Shown piece after piece: positions 1-7,959 of a stretch of 64,000 nt of DNA. The stretch is taken from assembly GCF_014483895.1 (NCBI RefSeq), contig NZ_CP059987.1, forward strand, positions 2,728,001-2,792,000, in the 5' to 3' direction. The notes below the pieces were generated by a model. The model saw only the letters and a list, made by a program, of their open reading frames with translations. It ran no database searches and was not told where the DNA came from. The translations under genes were made by a program, and so were the position numbers. This stretch comes from Protaetiibacter sp. SSC-01 (GTDB lineage Bacteria; Actinomycetota; Actinomycetes; Actinomycetales; Microbacteriaceae). The number at the start of each line of letters is the position of its first letter. Within the stretch, counting starts at the first letter, position 1.

Positions 1-276
1 GGTGCGGCCCACGGCGAGAAGCGGCTGCGGACGCGGCTCGCCGAGACGCAGGAGCACGGCTACGCGCTCAACCCCGGCCTCATCGTCGAGGGCAGCTACG
101 GGCTCGGCGCCGCCGTCTTCACGCGCACGGGCCACCCGCAGTGGGCGCTCAGCCTCACGGGCGTGCAGTTCCGGTTCACGCCCGAGCGCGTCGAGAAGCT
201 CGGCCGCATCCTGCTCTCGCACGCCCACCAGCTCACGGCGCGCATCGCCTCGAGCGGCCGCGGCGCCTGGCGCTGA
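1..276 (+). CDS. IclR-family transcriptional regulator, C-terminal end (partial)
   Basis: The frame is open from the window edge and stops with TGA at 274-276, so only about 91 C-terminal residues are visible. They read like the effector-binding half of an IclR regulator: a GSYGLGAAVF strand segment, then ALSLTGVQFRFTPERV, then a closing amphipathic helix typical of these dimeric ligand-sensing domains. The DNA-binding wHTH would lie upstream of the window. The ligand cannot be inferred. The TauE-like gene follows 23 bp later on the same strand. Family assignment is by pattern only. Confidence 0.6.
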   Translation, partial: GAAHGEKRLRTRLAETQEHGYALNPGLIVEGSYGLGAAVFTRTGHPQWALSLTGVQFRFTPERVEKLGRILLSHAHQLTARIASSGRGAWR

Positions 277-299
277 GCGCCATCCGGGAGAATGGACGG

Positions 300-1079
300 A
301 TGACGTCCGACCACGCGGCCCGACCGTCGCTCTGGGCCCTCCTCGGCATCGGAGCGTTCACGGGCCTCGCCTCGGGCCTCTTCGGCGTCGGCGGCGGGGT
401 CGTCATCGTGCCCGCGCTCGTGGCGCTCGGCGTCGCGCAGAAGCGCGCATCCGCCACCTCGCTCGTGGCCCTCGTGCCGATCTCGGCCGCGGGCGCGACG
501 AGCTACGCCATCAGCGGCCAGCTCGACGTGCTCGCTGCCGCGCTGCTCGCGGTCGGCAGCGTCATCGGCTCGCCGCTCGGGGTGCGTCTGCTGCACCGCC
601 TGCCGCAGCGCGTGCTGCCGTGGATCTTCGTCGGCTTCGTCGCGCTCGTGATCGCCGGCCTGCTGCTCGTGCCTGCCTCGCGCGACGGCGAGGTCGTCAT
701 CACGTGGGCCTCCGCCGCGGCGCTCATCGGCATCGGCCTCGTCGCCGGACTGCTCTCCGGCCTCGTCGGCGTGGGCGGCGGCGTCGTCGCCGTGCCGGGG
801 CTCGAGCTGCTCGTCGGCGCGGGCGACCTCGTGGCGCGCGGCACCTCGCTGCTCATGATGATCCCGACGACGATCGTCGGCATCCTGACCCACCGCAAGC
901 ACTTCGAGGTCGACCTGCGTTCGGGCCTCGCCCTCGGGGCCGCGGCGGTCTGCGTGACGCCCTTCGGCGCCTGGATCGCGCGCCTGCTCGACCCCGCCGT
1001 CGGCTCGGTGCTCTTCGCCCTGTTCCTCGTCGCGGTGTGCGTCGTCGTCGTGTGGCGTGCGCGGCCGAAGCGCGGTTAG
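300..1079 (+). CDS. TauE/SafE-family (DUF81) membrane exporter
   Basis: 259-residue integral membrane protein with about eight hydrophobic segments. It shows the internal two-fold repeat of the TauE/SafE family: a glycine-rich GLFGVGGGVVIVP early on and GLVGVGGGVVAVPG in the second half, both typical of the family's re-entrant motifs. Members move sulfite, sulfoacetate or other small organic anions across the cytoplasmic membrane; the substrate here is unknown. ATG at 300 is chosen because the hydrophobic N-terminus starts right after it. A weak -10-like GAGAAT lies 6 nt before the start. Confidence 0.8.
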   Translation: MTSDHAARPSLWALLGIGAFTGLASGLFGVGGGVVIVPALVALGVAQKRASATSLVALVPISAAGATSYAISGQLDVLAAALLAVGSVIGSPLGVRLLHRLPQRVLPWIFVGFVALVIAGLLLVPASRDGEVVITWASAAALIGIGLVAGLLSGLVGVGGGVVAVPGLELLVGAGDLVARGTSLLMMIPTTIVGILTHRKHFEVDLRSGLALGAAAVCVTPFGAWIARLLDPAVGSVLFALFLVAVCVVVVWRARPKRG

Positions 1080-1130
1080 CCACCCCGCGGCATCCGCGTC
1101 AAGGGGAGGGCGGATCCGCCCGGTTCGGGG

Positions 1131-1136
1131 CATGGT
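1131..1136 (+). promoter_or_regulatory. Putative -10 element, leaderless start at 1143
   Basis: CATGGT lies 6 nt before the GTG at 1143, the spacing expected for a leaderless transcript. A CGTCAAGGGGA motif lies upstream; GTCAAG at 1098-1103 is 27 nt from the hexamer, the same arrangement as before the gene at 3547. Confidence 0.35.
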
Positions 1137-1142
1137 GGAGGC

Positions 1143-1559
1143 GTGGCCGTCCATCGGATGTCCGCCGTCGCGGCGGCGCTCGCCCTCGCCGCCGTGCTCG
1201 CGGCGTGCGCGCAGCTCGACGACACCCTGCGAGACGCGGCCGACTCGGGCGTCGCGGCGACCGGATCGTCGGCGATCGCGGCCGAGCAGCACGACGCCGG
1301 GCGGCTCCTCACGCCGACCGCCGACACGGTCTTCGCCGACGCGATCACCGAGCTCACCGACGCCTCGCGCACCGTGCTCGAGCTCACGCCCTCCGACGCG
1401 GAGACCGCCGACCGCCGCGACGCCGTCGAGGAGGCTCTGCGCGAGGCGCTCGACGCCGTGACGGGCGCTCGCGCCGCCCTCGCACGCGGCGACGCGCTCG
1501 ACGGATGGGGCGAGCGGCTCGAGCGGGCGCGCGACGCCCTCGAGGCGGTGAGCCCGTGA
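1143..1559 (+). CDS. Small predicted lipoprotein
   Basis: 138 residues from a GTG start. The N-terminus is a short signal peptide ending in a lipobox (AVLAAC, Cys at about residue 22), so the mature protein should be lipid-anchored outside the membrane. The rest is Ala/Glu/Asp-rich and helical, with no recognised domain. Its TGA overlaps the GTG of the Nramp-like gene by 4 nt, so the two are translationally coupled. A role as an accessory subunit of the metal transporter is inferred from context only. Confidence 0.7.
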   Translation: MAVHRMSAVAAALALAAVLAACAQLDDTLRDAADSGVAATGSSAIAAEQHDAGRLLTPTADTVFADAITELTDASRTVLELTPSDAETADRRDAVEEALREALDAVTGARAALARGDALDGWGERLERARDALEAVSP

Positions 1560-2785
1560 AGAAGCTCTTCGCCGTCGCCCTCGGCGTGCTCACCGCGATC
1601 GGCGGGTTCGTCGACATCGGCGACCTCGTGACGAACGCCGTCGTCGGCTCGCGCTTCGGCATGTCGCTCGCGTGGGTCGTGCTCGTCGGCGTCGTCGGCA
1701 TCTGCCTCTTCGCCAACATGTCGGGGCGCGTCGCCGCCGTCAGCGGTCGCGCGACGTTCGAGATCATCCGCGAGCGCCTCGGGCCCCGTGCCGGGCTCGC
1801 GAACCTCGGCGCGAGCTTCTTCATCAACCTCATGACGATGGCGGCCGAGATCGGCGGCATCGCCCTCGTGCTGCAGCTCGTGACGGGCATCGGGCCGATG
1901 CTGTGGATGCCGCTCGCGGCATTCGCCGTGTGGATCGTCGTGTGGCGCGCCAAGTTCTCGCAGCTCGAGAACGCCGCAGGCCTGCTCGGGCTGAGCCTCA
2001 TCGTCTTCGCCGTCGCCGTCGTCATGCTCGGGCCCGACTGGGGCGAGCTGGGACGCCAGGCGATCGCGCCGAGCGTGCCGGCATCCGAGAACCCCGCGAG
2101 CTACTGGTACTACGCGGTCGCGCTGTTCGGCGCCGCGATGACGCCCTACGAGGTGTTCTTCTTCTCCTCGGGCGCGATCGAGGAGGGCTGGACCCGGCGC
2201 GACCTGGGCCAGGCGCGCATCAACGTGCTCGTCGGGTTCCCGCTCGGCGGGCTGCTCTCGCTCGCGATCGCGGCATCCGCGGCGACCGTGCTGCTGCCGC
2301 AGGCGATCGCCGTCACCTCGCTCTCACAGGTCGTTCTGCCCGTCGTGCAGGCGGGCGGAACGCTCGCGTTCTGCTTCCTCATCGTCGGGATGCTCGCCGC
2401 CTTCTTCGGGGCGGCGCTCGAGACGACGCTCTCGAGCGGCTACACGATCGCGCAGTACTTCGGATGGTCGTGGGGCAAGTTCCGGCGGCCCGCGAAGGCC
2501 GCGCGCTTCCACCTCGTGATGATCGTGGGCCTGCTGCTCGCGCTCGGCATCCTGCTGACGGGCGTCGACCCCGTCGCGGTCACCGAGTACTCGGTCGTGT
2601 TCTCGGCCGTCGCGCTGCCGCTCACCTACATCCCGATCCTCGTGATCTCGAACGACCCCGACTACATGGGGCGGGAAGTCAACAGCCCCGCGGTCAACGC
2701 GTTCGCCCTCGTGTACCTCGTCATCATCGTCGTCGCGGCCGTCGCGGCGATCCCGCTCATGATCATCACGGGGGCAGGCGCATGA
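1556..2785 (+). CDS. Nramp-like divalent metal transporter
   Basis: 409-residue polytopic protein with about eleven hydrophobic helices and Nramp (SLC11/MntH) character, a secondary transporter family for Mn2+, Fe2+ or related ions. Two canonical metal-site motifs are altered: the TM1 DPGN motif reads D20-I21-G22-D23, and the TM6 MPH motif reads M195-T-P-Y-E199. Metal specificity may therefore differ from classical MntH. GTG at 1556 overlaps the lipoprotein stop, and the TGA overlaps the ATG of the next gene, so at least four genes form one operon. Divergent Nramp homologues next to PRC-barrel proteins are known in actinobacteria. Confidence 0.75.
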   Translation: MKKLFAVALGVLTAIGGFVDIGDLVTNAVVGSRFGMSLAWVVLVGVVGICLFANMSGRVAAVSGRATFEIIRERLGPRAGLANLGASFFINLMTMAAEIGGIALVLQLVTGIGPMLWMPLAAFAVWIVVWRAKFSQLENAAGLLGLSLIVFAVAVVMLGPDWGELGRQAIAPSVPASENPASYWYYAVALFGAAMTPYEVFFFSSGAIEEGWTRRDLGQARINVLVGFPLGGLLSLAIAASAATVLLPQAIAVTSLSQVVLPVVQAGGTLAFCFLIVGMLAAFFGAALETTLSSGYTIAQYFGWSWGKFRRPAKAARFHLVMIVGLLLALGILLTGVDPVAVTEYSVVFSAVALPLTYIPILVISNDPDYMGREVNSPAVNAFALVYLVIIVVAAVAAIPLMIITGAGA

Positions 2786-3168
2786 AGCATCCGTCCGTGC
2801 GTGCCGGGCGCGTGCTCGACGCCCAGCTGCACATCCTCGACCGCCAGGTGCTCGACGTCGACGGCGTGCCCGTCACGGCCATCGACGACCTCGAGCTCGG
2901 CGACGTGCCGCTCGACACCGACCTCGCGGGCGTCGAGCCGCCCGAGGTCGAGAACCTGCTCTCGGGCGCCGTGCTCGGCACGCGCATCTTCGGCGGGAGG
3001 CCGCCCTCGAGCCGGTGGCACCGCATCCCGTGGGGCGCGATCCGCGAGCTGGGCACGGCCATCCACCTCGACGTGCGCGCCGACGAGCTCGAGCTCACGT
3101 GGCCCGAGCGCTGGGTGCGCGAGCACGTCATCGGCAGGATCCCGGGAGGCCGCCATGATCCTGAGTGA
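2782..3168 (+). CDS. PRC-barrel-like accessory protein
   Basis: 128 residues, no signal peptide or membrane segment. Beta-rich, with phrases such as DRQVLDVDGVPV and a closing RWVREHVIGRIPGG helix, similar in style to magnesium-transporter-associated and PRC-barrel modules. ATG overlaps the Nramp-like stop by 4 nt and the 3' end overlaps the next gene by 14 nt. A role in sensing or gating for the transporter is inferred from this fixed gene order. Confidence 0.6.
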   Translation: MKHPSVRAGRVLDAQLHILDRQVLDVDGVPVTAIDDLELGDVPLDTDLAGVEPPEVENLLSGAVLGTRIFGGRPPSSRWHRIPWGAIRELGTAIHLDVRADELELTWPERWVREHVIGRIPGGRHDPE

Positions 3169-3484
3169 CCTGCTGGGGCACGAGGTGCGGGATGCCGCGG
3201 GCGAGGCCGTCGGACGCGTCGTCGACGTGCGGTTCCGGCTCGAGGGCGCGACCGACCCGTCGCGCGCGCGGGCCGTCGGCCTCATCGTGAGCCCGCGGGC
3301 GGCGACGTCGTACCTCGGCTACGAGCGCATCGGGGTGACGCGGCCCGTGCTGCTCGCCCGGCTGCTGCGCTGGATGCACCGCGGGTCGTTCCTCGTGCCG
3401 TGGGAGGACCTCGCGCGCATCGAGACGGGCGGGCGCGTGCTGCTGCGGGAGGGGTACCGGCGCGAGCCGTCCGCGCTCCGGTAG
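3155..3484 (+). CDS. PRC-barrel domain protein
   Basis: 109 residues. The opening LSDLLGHEVRDAAGEAVGRVVDVRF is a typical PRC-barrel start (small beta-barrel, often peripheral to membranes or RNA-associated), followed by GLIVSPRAATSYLGYERIGV. It overlaps the preceding gene by 14 nt and is the last gene of the Nramp operon. The ATG at 3155 is supported by GGGAGG about 6 nt upstream. Confidence 0.7.
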   Translation: MILSDLLGHEVRDAAGEAVGRVVDVRFRLEGATDPSRARAVGLIVSPRAATSYLGYERIGVTRPVLLARLLRWMHRGSFLVPWEDLARIETGGRVLLREGYRREPSALR

Positions 3485-3534
3485 CCGACGCTCCCCACCC
3501 CGTCAAGGGGATGGGCGCATCCGGATGCGGCACG

Positions 3535-3540
3535 TAGACC
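3535..3540 (+). promoter_or_regulatory. Putative -10 element, leaderless start at 3547
   Basis: TAGACC lies exactly 6 nt before the ATG at 3547. CGTCAAGGGGA lies upstream with GTCAAG at 3502-3507, 27 nt from the hexamer, matching the motif and spacing before 1143. Confidence 0.45.
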
Positions 3541-3546
3541 GGGTGC

Positions 3547-4722
3547 ATGAGAGCGATCACCTGGCAGGGAACCGAGAGCGTCGGAGCAGCGGACGTCGAC
3601 GACGCGCGCATCATAGAACCGACCGACGCCGTCATCCGCGTCACCTCGACCGCGATCTGCGGATCGGACCTGCACCTGTTGAGCGTGCTCGGCCCGTTCA
3701 TGGACAAGGGCGACGTGCTCGGCCACGAGACGATGGGCATCGTCGAGGAGGTCGGCAGCGCCGTCACGGGCCTCGCGCCCGGCGACCGCGTCGTCATCCC
3801 GTTCGTGATCGCGTGCGGCGAGTGCTTCATGTGCCGGCGCGGGCTGCAGACCCAGTGTGAGACGACGCAGGGCCGCGACCAGGGCACGGGCGCGACGCTC
3901 TACGGCTACAGCCAGCTCTACGGCTCGGTGCCGGGCGGGCAGGCCGAGCGGCTGCGCGTCATCCGCGCCGACTACAACGCCCTCAAGGTCGGAAGCGAGC
4001 TGCCCGACGACCGCTACCTCTTCCTGAGCGACATCCTGCCGACCGCGTGGCAGGGCGTGCAGTATGCGGGCGTGCCCGAGGGCGGCTCGATCGGCATCCT
4101 GGGTCTCGGACCCGTCGGCCAGTTCGCGAGCCGCATCGCGCGCCACCTCGGCTACGAGGTCTACGCGGTCGACCCCGTGCCGGAGCGCCGCGCGATGGCC
4201 GAGCGCCACGGCATCGAGACGGCCGACCTCGACGACGCCGCCGCGGCCTGGCTGCGGCAGCGCACAGGCGGCCGCGGACCGGATGCCGTGGTCGACGCCG
4301 TCGGCCTCGAGGCGCACGGCAACCCCGTGGCGGGCTTCGCGCAGTTCGCGACGGGCCTTCTGCCCGACCCCATCGCGCAGAAGCTCGCCAAGACGGTCGG
4401 GGTGGACCGGCTCGCGGCCCTCATGCTCGCGATCGACTCCGTGCGCCGCGGCGGCACCGTCTCGCTCTCGGGCGTCTACGGCGGCGTCGCCGACCCCATG
4501 CCCATGATGACGATGTTCGACAAGCAGCTCACGCTGCGCATGGGCCAGTGCAACGTGCACCACTGGCGCGAGCAGCTGCTGCCGCTCGTCGAGGACCCCG
4601 CCGACCCGCTCGGCACCGAGGACCTCGTGACGCACCGCGGCACGCTCGAGGACGCATCCGACCTCTACGCGACCTTCCGCGACAAGCAGGACGGCTGCGT
4701 CAAGGTCGTGCTGCAGCCGTAG
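3547..4722 (+). CDS. Zinc-dependent alcohol dehydrogenase (formaldehyde-dehydrogenase-like)
   Basis: 391-residue MDR-superfamily dehydrogenase. Catalytic-zinc ligands sit in TAICGSDLH and GHETMG. The structural-zinc lobe is CGECFMCRRGLQTQCE with four cysteines. The nucleotide site is GILGLGPVGQFASR in a Rossmann fold. Length and the GHGNPVAGF-like insertion resemble the glutathione-independent formaldehyde dehydrogenase branch, so the reaction is NAD(P)-dependent oxidation of an alcohol or aldehyde, substrate uncertain. It is monocistronic or leads the hydrolase at 4791, with a 16-bp tandem repeat between them. Confidence 0.85.
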   Translation: MRAITWQGTESVGAADVDDARIIEPTDAVIRVTSTAICGSDLHLLSVLGPFMDKGDVLGHETMGIVEEVGSAVTGLAPGDRVVIPFVIACGECFMCRRGLQTQCETTQGRDQGTGATLYGYSQLYGSVPGGQAERLRVIRADYNALKVGSELPDDRYLFLSDILPTAWQGVQYAGVPEGGSIGILGLGPVGQFASRIARHLGYEVYAVDPVPERRAMAERHGIETADLDDAAAAWLRQRTGGRGPDAVVDAVGLEAHGNPVAGFAQFATGLLPDPIAQKLAKTVGVDRLAALMLAIDSVRRGGTVSLSGVYGGVADPMPMMTMFDKQLTLRMGQCNVHHWREQLLPLVEDPADPLGTEDLVTHRGTLEDASDLYATFRDKQDGCVKVVLQP

Positions 4723-4728
4723 GGGGCC

Positions 4729-4790
4729 GAGGCGGGCGAGCGCCGAGGCGGGCGAGCGCCGAGGCGGGCGAGCGCCGAGGCGGCGAGCGG
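4729..4790 (+). repeat. 16-bp tandem repeat
   Basis: Three perfect copies of GAGGCGGGCGAGCGCC (4729-4744, 4745-4760, 4761-4776) and a partial fourth fill the gap between the dehydrogenase stop and the next start. There are no spacers. Probably a replication-slippage expansion; the last copy may contribute a weak GGCGAG ribosome-binding site. Confidence 0.9.
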
Positions 4791-5663
4791 ATGTTCACGG
4801 GGTTCCGCGAGACGACCATCGACACGGGCGAGGCGCGCATCCTCGTGCGCCATCATCCGGGCCGGGAGGCGGATGCGGAGCCCGTCGTGCTGCTGCACGG
4901 TCACCCGCGCACGTCGGCGACGTGGCATCGCGTCGCCCCCGCGCTCGTCGAGCGCGGCTTCGCGGTCGTGTGCCCCGACCTGCGCGGCTACGGACGCTCG
5001 CGCGGGCCGGGCCCGGCATCCGACCACCGCGCCGCGTCGAAGCGCGCGATGGCGGGCGACGTCGTCGCGGTCGCGCGGCGCCTCGGGTACGAGCAGTTCT
5101 GCCTCGCGGGTCACGATCGCGGCAGCTACGTCGCCTTCCGACTCGGCCTCGACCATCCGGAGCGCGTGCGGCGGCTCGCGCTGCTCGACTGCATCCCCAT
5201 CAGCGACCACCTGCGTCGCGTCGACGCGGCGTTCGCGACGAGCTGGTGGCACTGGTTCTTCTACGCCCAACCCGAGAAGCCCGAGCGCGCCATCCTGGCC
5301 GACCCCGACGCGTGGTACGCGGGCGACCCCGAGGTCATGGGCGAGGAGAACCACGCCGAGTTCCGTGCCGCGACGCGCGACCCTGAGGTCGTGCGCGCGA
5401 TGCTCGAGGACTACCGTGCCGGCCTGACGATCGATCGCGACGAGGAGGAGGCAGACCGAGCGGCGGGCACGCGGTTGCGGATGCCGGTGCTCTCGGTCTG
5501 CTCGTCGCAGGACCTCGCCGAGCTCGGCGGCGACCCCGTCGCCCTGATGCGGGGATGGGCGGATGACGTGCGCGGCACCGTGATCGACTCGAGCCACCAC
5601 ATGGCCGAGGAGGCCCCCGAGGAGCTCGCGCGCGTGCTCGGTGACTTCTTCGCGGAGGCCTAG
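4791..5663 (+). CDS. Alpha/beta hydrolase, haloacetate-dehalogenase / epoxide-hydrolase-like
   Basis: 290 residues. The oxyanion region is HGHPRTSATW; the nucleophile elbow AGHDRG has Asp109 instead of Ser, as in fluoroacetate dehalogenases and epoxide hydrolases; WWHWFF resembles the halide-binding His-Trp of fluoroacetate dehalogenase; the terminal catalytic His lies in SSHHMAEEAP. The first Arg after the nucleophile is kept (R110), but the second carboxylate-binding Arg of characterised enzymes is Tyr (Y113). The substrate may therefore be a different halide or an epoxide. Confidence 0.75.
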   Translation: MFTGFRETTIDTGEARILVRHHPGREADAEPVVLLHGHPRTSATWHRVAPALVERGFAVVCPDLRGYGRSRGPGPASDHRAASKRAMAGDVVAVARRLGYEQFCLAGHDRGSYVAFRLGLDHPERVRRLALLDCIPISDHLRRVDAAFATSWWHWFFYAQPEKPERAILADPDAWYAGDPEVMGEENHAEFRAATRDPEVVRAMLEDYRAGLTIDRDEEEADRAAGTRLRMPVLSVCSSQDLAELGGDPVALMRGWADDVRGTVIDSSHHMAEEAPEELARVLGDFFAEA

Positions 5664-5686
5664 TGGCGAACGCTTCGCGCCGGCCG

Positions 5687-6346
5687 CTACGCCCCCGTCT
5701 CCGAGTGCGGCGCGTGGACCGGCTTCGACTCGCTCGAGCCGCGCTGACGCAGGTAGACGGCCGTGCCCGCGAGCACCGCGACCACCATGAACTCGCTCTG
5801 CCAGTTCTGGAACGACTCGAACCAGAACTGGGAAGTGCCGAGGTACTCGATCGGCGTCACGCCCGGCAGGCCGTGCTCGGCCTGCTCCTCGCTGTAGGCG
5901 CCCGCGCCCGAGATCGCGTGCACGACGAACGAGGCGAGGAACAGGATCGCGAAGAGGATCAGCATCGAGTTCTCGTACAGCACGAGCACCCAGCCGCCGC
6001 GGCGCACCGGCCAGGGCGCATCCGGGTCGTTCCTGTGGTCGCGGGGATCCTCGTCCTGCGGGGCCGGCTCGCCGATCGGCTTCGACTCCGACGAGCCCTT
6101 CTGGAAGAGGAAGACCGTGAGCGCCACGTACGACGCCATCTGCAGGAACTCGCTCTCCCAGTTCTCCGAGACGGCCTCCCAGAAGTCGCCCGAGGCGAGG
6201 TAGGCGCCGAGGCCCTCCGGTGCCATCCCGTGCTGGATCGCCTCGTCGTTCGCGACCTGCCAGCCCGTGAGCGTCATGCCGACCAGGAAGATCGCGAAGA
6301 GCGCCGCGTTCACGAGCACGAGGCCGTGGTGGCGGCTCCACGTCAT
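5687..6346 (-). CDS. DUF6766-type membrane protein
   Basis: 219 residues. Two related halves each contain hydrophobic helices and a matching motif (WESEFLQM in the first, WQSEFMVV in the second, each followed by a QKGSSESKP or RQRGSSESKP loop), so it looks like an internal duplication. A good GGAGGAGG ribosome-binding site precedes the ATG. The family is uncharacterised and often found among stress-related genes. It ends 23 bp from the stop of the convergent hydrolase. Confidence 0.65.
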   Translation of the reverse strand: MTWSRHHGLVLVNAALFAIFLVGMTLTGWQVANDEAIQHGMAPEGLGAYLASGDFWEAVSENWESEFLQMASYVALTVFLFQKGSSESKPIGEPAPQDEDPRDHRNDPDAPWPVRRGGWVLVLYENSMLILFAILFLASFVVHAISGAGAYSEEQAEHGLPGVTPIEYLGTSQFWFESFQNWQSEFMVVAVLAGTAVYLRQRGSSESKPVHAPHSETGA

Positions 6347-6441
6347 GGCGCACCTCCTCCGTGCGACTCGACGCTATGCGGCGCGGCGCGGGGCGGCACG
6401 GGGGTTGACGGGGCACCGGATGCGGGACTACCGCTGGAGAG

Positions 6442-6678
6442 GTGACCGACGAACCGAAGCACGCCGAACCGAAGCACGGCGAACCGAAGCAGCTGACCGA
6501 CCCCGACGAGCGCGAGGAGCAGCTGACCCGCGCCCCCAAGTCGGACCCCGAGGACGCCGACCCGCGCGTCGAGCTCTCGACGGGCACGGGTGGGGCGACG
6601 CGCATCGACGTCGCCGACACCGCCGTCGTGCGTCCGGGAAAGCCCGACGAGGAGGTCGAGGATCCCTCGGGCGACTGA
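6442..6678 (+). CDS. Small acidic hypothetical protein
   Basis: 78 residues from GTG, highly charged and probably disordered. The N-terminus carries three short repeats (KHAEP, KHGEP, KQLTDP). Upstream TTGACG (6405-6410) and TACCGC (6429-6434) are an 18-nt-spaced promoter candidate. No recognised function. Confidence 0.5.
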   Translation: MTDEPKHAEPKHGEPKQLTDPDEREEQLTRAPKSDPEDADPRVELSTGTGGATRIDVADTAVVRPGKPDEEVEDPSGD

Positions 6679-6706
6679 CGCGCACGGGGCGGGTGCCGCA
6701 TCCGTC

Positions 6707-6712
6707 TAGCCT
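6707..6712 (+). promoter_or_regulatory. Putative -10 element, leaderless start at 6719
   Basis: TAGCCT followed by exactly 6 nt and then the ATG at 6719; no ribosome-binding site is present. Confidence 0.55.
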
Positions 6713-6718
6713 CGAGAC

Positions 6719-7120
6719 ATGCCACTCGCCTCCGCATCGGGCCTCCCCGTCGCGCTCGTCGTCGCGGTGCTGCTCATCGCGCTCGTCATCGTGGCAGGGG
6801 TCGTGCTGTCGCGCACGCGCCGCAACCAGGCCGCCGCGGATGCCGCCGCGGCCGCCGCGCCCGCCCCGGAACCGGAACCGGAGCAGCCGTCGGCGCCCGC
6901 CGCGTCCGTCGACGGCACGCCCGTGCGCCCCGACCCCCACGCCCCCGGCACCATCTGGGGCCTCCACGTGCCCGGCGCCCCCGTGCAGCGCATGGCGAAG
7001 TCGCTCGCCGTCGGCTTCGCGCTCATCGACCCCGAGGAGACGTCGCGCGTCGTGCACTCCGCCGACGACGGCGCGAACTGGTGGGTGCTGCCCCGCGACC
7101 GCTGGGGCGAGGACGTGTAG
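6719..7120 (+). CDS. Single-pass membrane-anchored hypothetical protein
   Basis: 133 residues: one N-terminal transmembrane helix (residues about 9-30), an Ala/Pro/Glu linker (PAPEPEPEQPSAP), then a small soluble domain with IWGLHVPGAP and a C-terminal ADDGANWWVLPRDRW. No known domain recognised. A strong hairpin terminator follows. Confidence 0.6.
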   Translation: MPLASASGLPVALVVAVLLIALVIVAGVVLSRTRRNQAAADAAAAAAPAPEPEPEQPSAPAASVDGTPVRPDPHAPGTIWGLHVPGAPVQRMAKSLAVGFALIDPEETSRVVHSADDGANWWVLPRDRWGEDV

Positions 7121-7132
7121 ACGGGAACGAGA

Positions 7133-7159
7133 AAGGCCCCGGCATGACGCCGGGGCCTT
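7133..7159 (+). terminator. Rho-independent-type hairpin
   Basis: Perfect 11-bp stem (7133-7143 with 7149-7159), 5-nt loop, ending in CCTT. It sits between convergent genes and may serve both strands. It also marks the left edge of the compositionally different island. Confidence 0.8.
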
Positions 7160-7191
7160 CGCACTGTCTCAACCAGTGTGCGTGAACCCAA

Positions 7192-7959
7192 TCAGGCAAG
7201 CCAAGCCTGTAGTCGGTCTGCCAGCCAGTGTGGCTTCTGGAGCGGAACTCCGTGACCACACTCGGCGATGGTTTCAGGCTCGCCATCGGCTCGATAACGG
7301 GTGAGGTGGTGCGCCGAACGGGCCATGATCGCTCGTTCTCGCTCGCCCACCACGACGAGGGCCTTGCCCTCGTATGAAGCCCACGTCGGCGGGATGGTGA
7401 ACCGTATGTTCTCGCCCACCGACGCCACGAGCGTCCGTGCCGAAAGGTTCTGAGTGGTTCTAAGGTAGTCGGGGAACAGTGTCGGGGGGATGAACAGTTC
7501 CTTCGCCTGTGCTCGCGCGAACCACTCCCGCTTCGCAAGCGGCGCCGCCGTTCGCAGCAGTGCGAGGGTCGCGTTCGGCCATCTCGATGGTTCTGCCTGG
7601 GCGCTGATGATCCCGACGTGCGAGACCAGGTCAGGGCGGCGGACGGCGAGGAGCACAGCGAGTTGCGCGCCGAGCGAGAAGCCGACGACCGCGACCGGGC
7701 GGACCTGACGGTGCTCGAGCGCTTCCACGAGGGCCTCGATGGTCCGTTCGTGTGACTCGTAGTCTGCGTGCGCGCTGCGGTCGTGCCCTGGCAGGTCCGG
7801 GACAAGGAGTCGGTATCCGGGACTCATCTGCTCGATCAGTGGTCGCCACATCCACCCGGCGACTCCACCTCCATGGAGCAGCAGGACCGGTGTCCCATTG
7901 CGATCGCCGAACTCGTCCACGACGATTTCGGGGAGTGGGCTTGCGCTTCGGTCTGTCAC
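7192..7959 (-). CDS. Alpha/beta hydrolase
   Basis: 255 residues. HGGG oxyanion motif, nucleophile elbow VGFSLGAQ with Ser, and a C-terminal ECGHGVPLQKP supplying His. Resembles small esterases/lipases of the MhpC-like group. GTG at 7959 is chosen because it overlaps the TGA of the AraC gene by 4 nt and follows a strong AGGAGAAGGAG site. Co-expressed with the AraC regulator. Base composition is less GC-rich than the genes before 7160. Confidence 0.75.
   Translation of the reverse strand: MTDRSASPLPEIVVDEFGDRNGTPVLLLHGGGVAGWMWRPLIEQMSPGYRLLVPDLPGHDRSAHADYESHERTIEALVEALEHRQVRPVAVVGFSLGAQLAVLLAVRRPDLVSHVGIISAQAEPSRWPNATLALLRTAAPLAKREWFARAQAKELFIPPTLFPDYLRTTQNLSARTLVASVGENIRFTIPPTWASYEGKALVVVGERERAIMARSAHHLTRYRADGEPETIAECGHGVPLQKPHWLADRLQAWLA

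Noticed and set aside
2-1555. Long frame upstream of the Nramp-like start
   Set aside because: It is out of phase with, and overlaps, the IclR, TauE and lipoprotein genes; only the part from GTG 1556 carries real protein features.
4729-4790. Short tandem repeats as a CRISPR array
   Set aside because: Units are contiguous with no spacers, and no cas genes are present.
7160-7200. Left attachment site for the island
   Set aside because: No copy of the tRNA-Arg 3' end was found here or elsewhere in the window; large serine recombinases use very short cores, so it cannot be located by eye.
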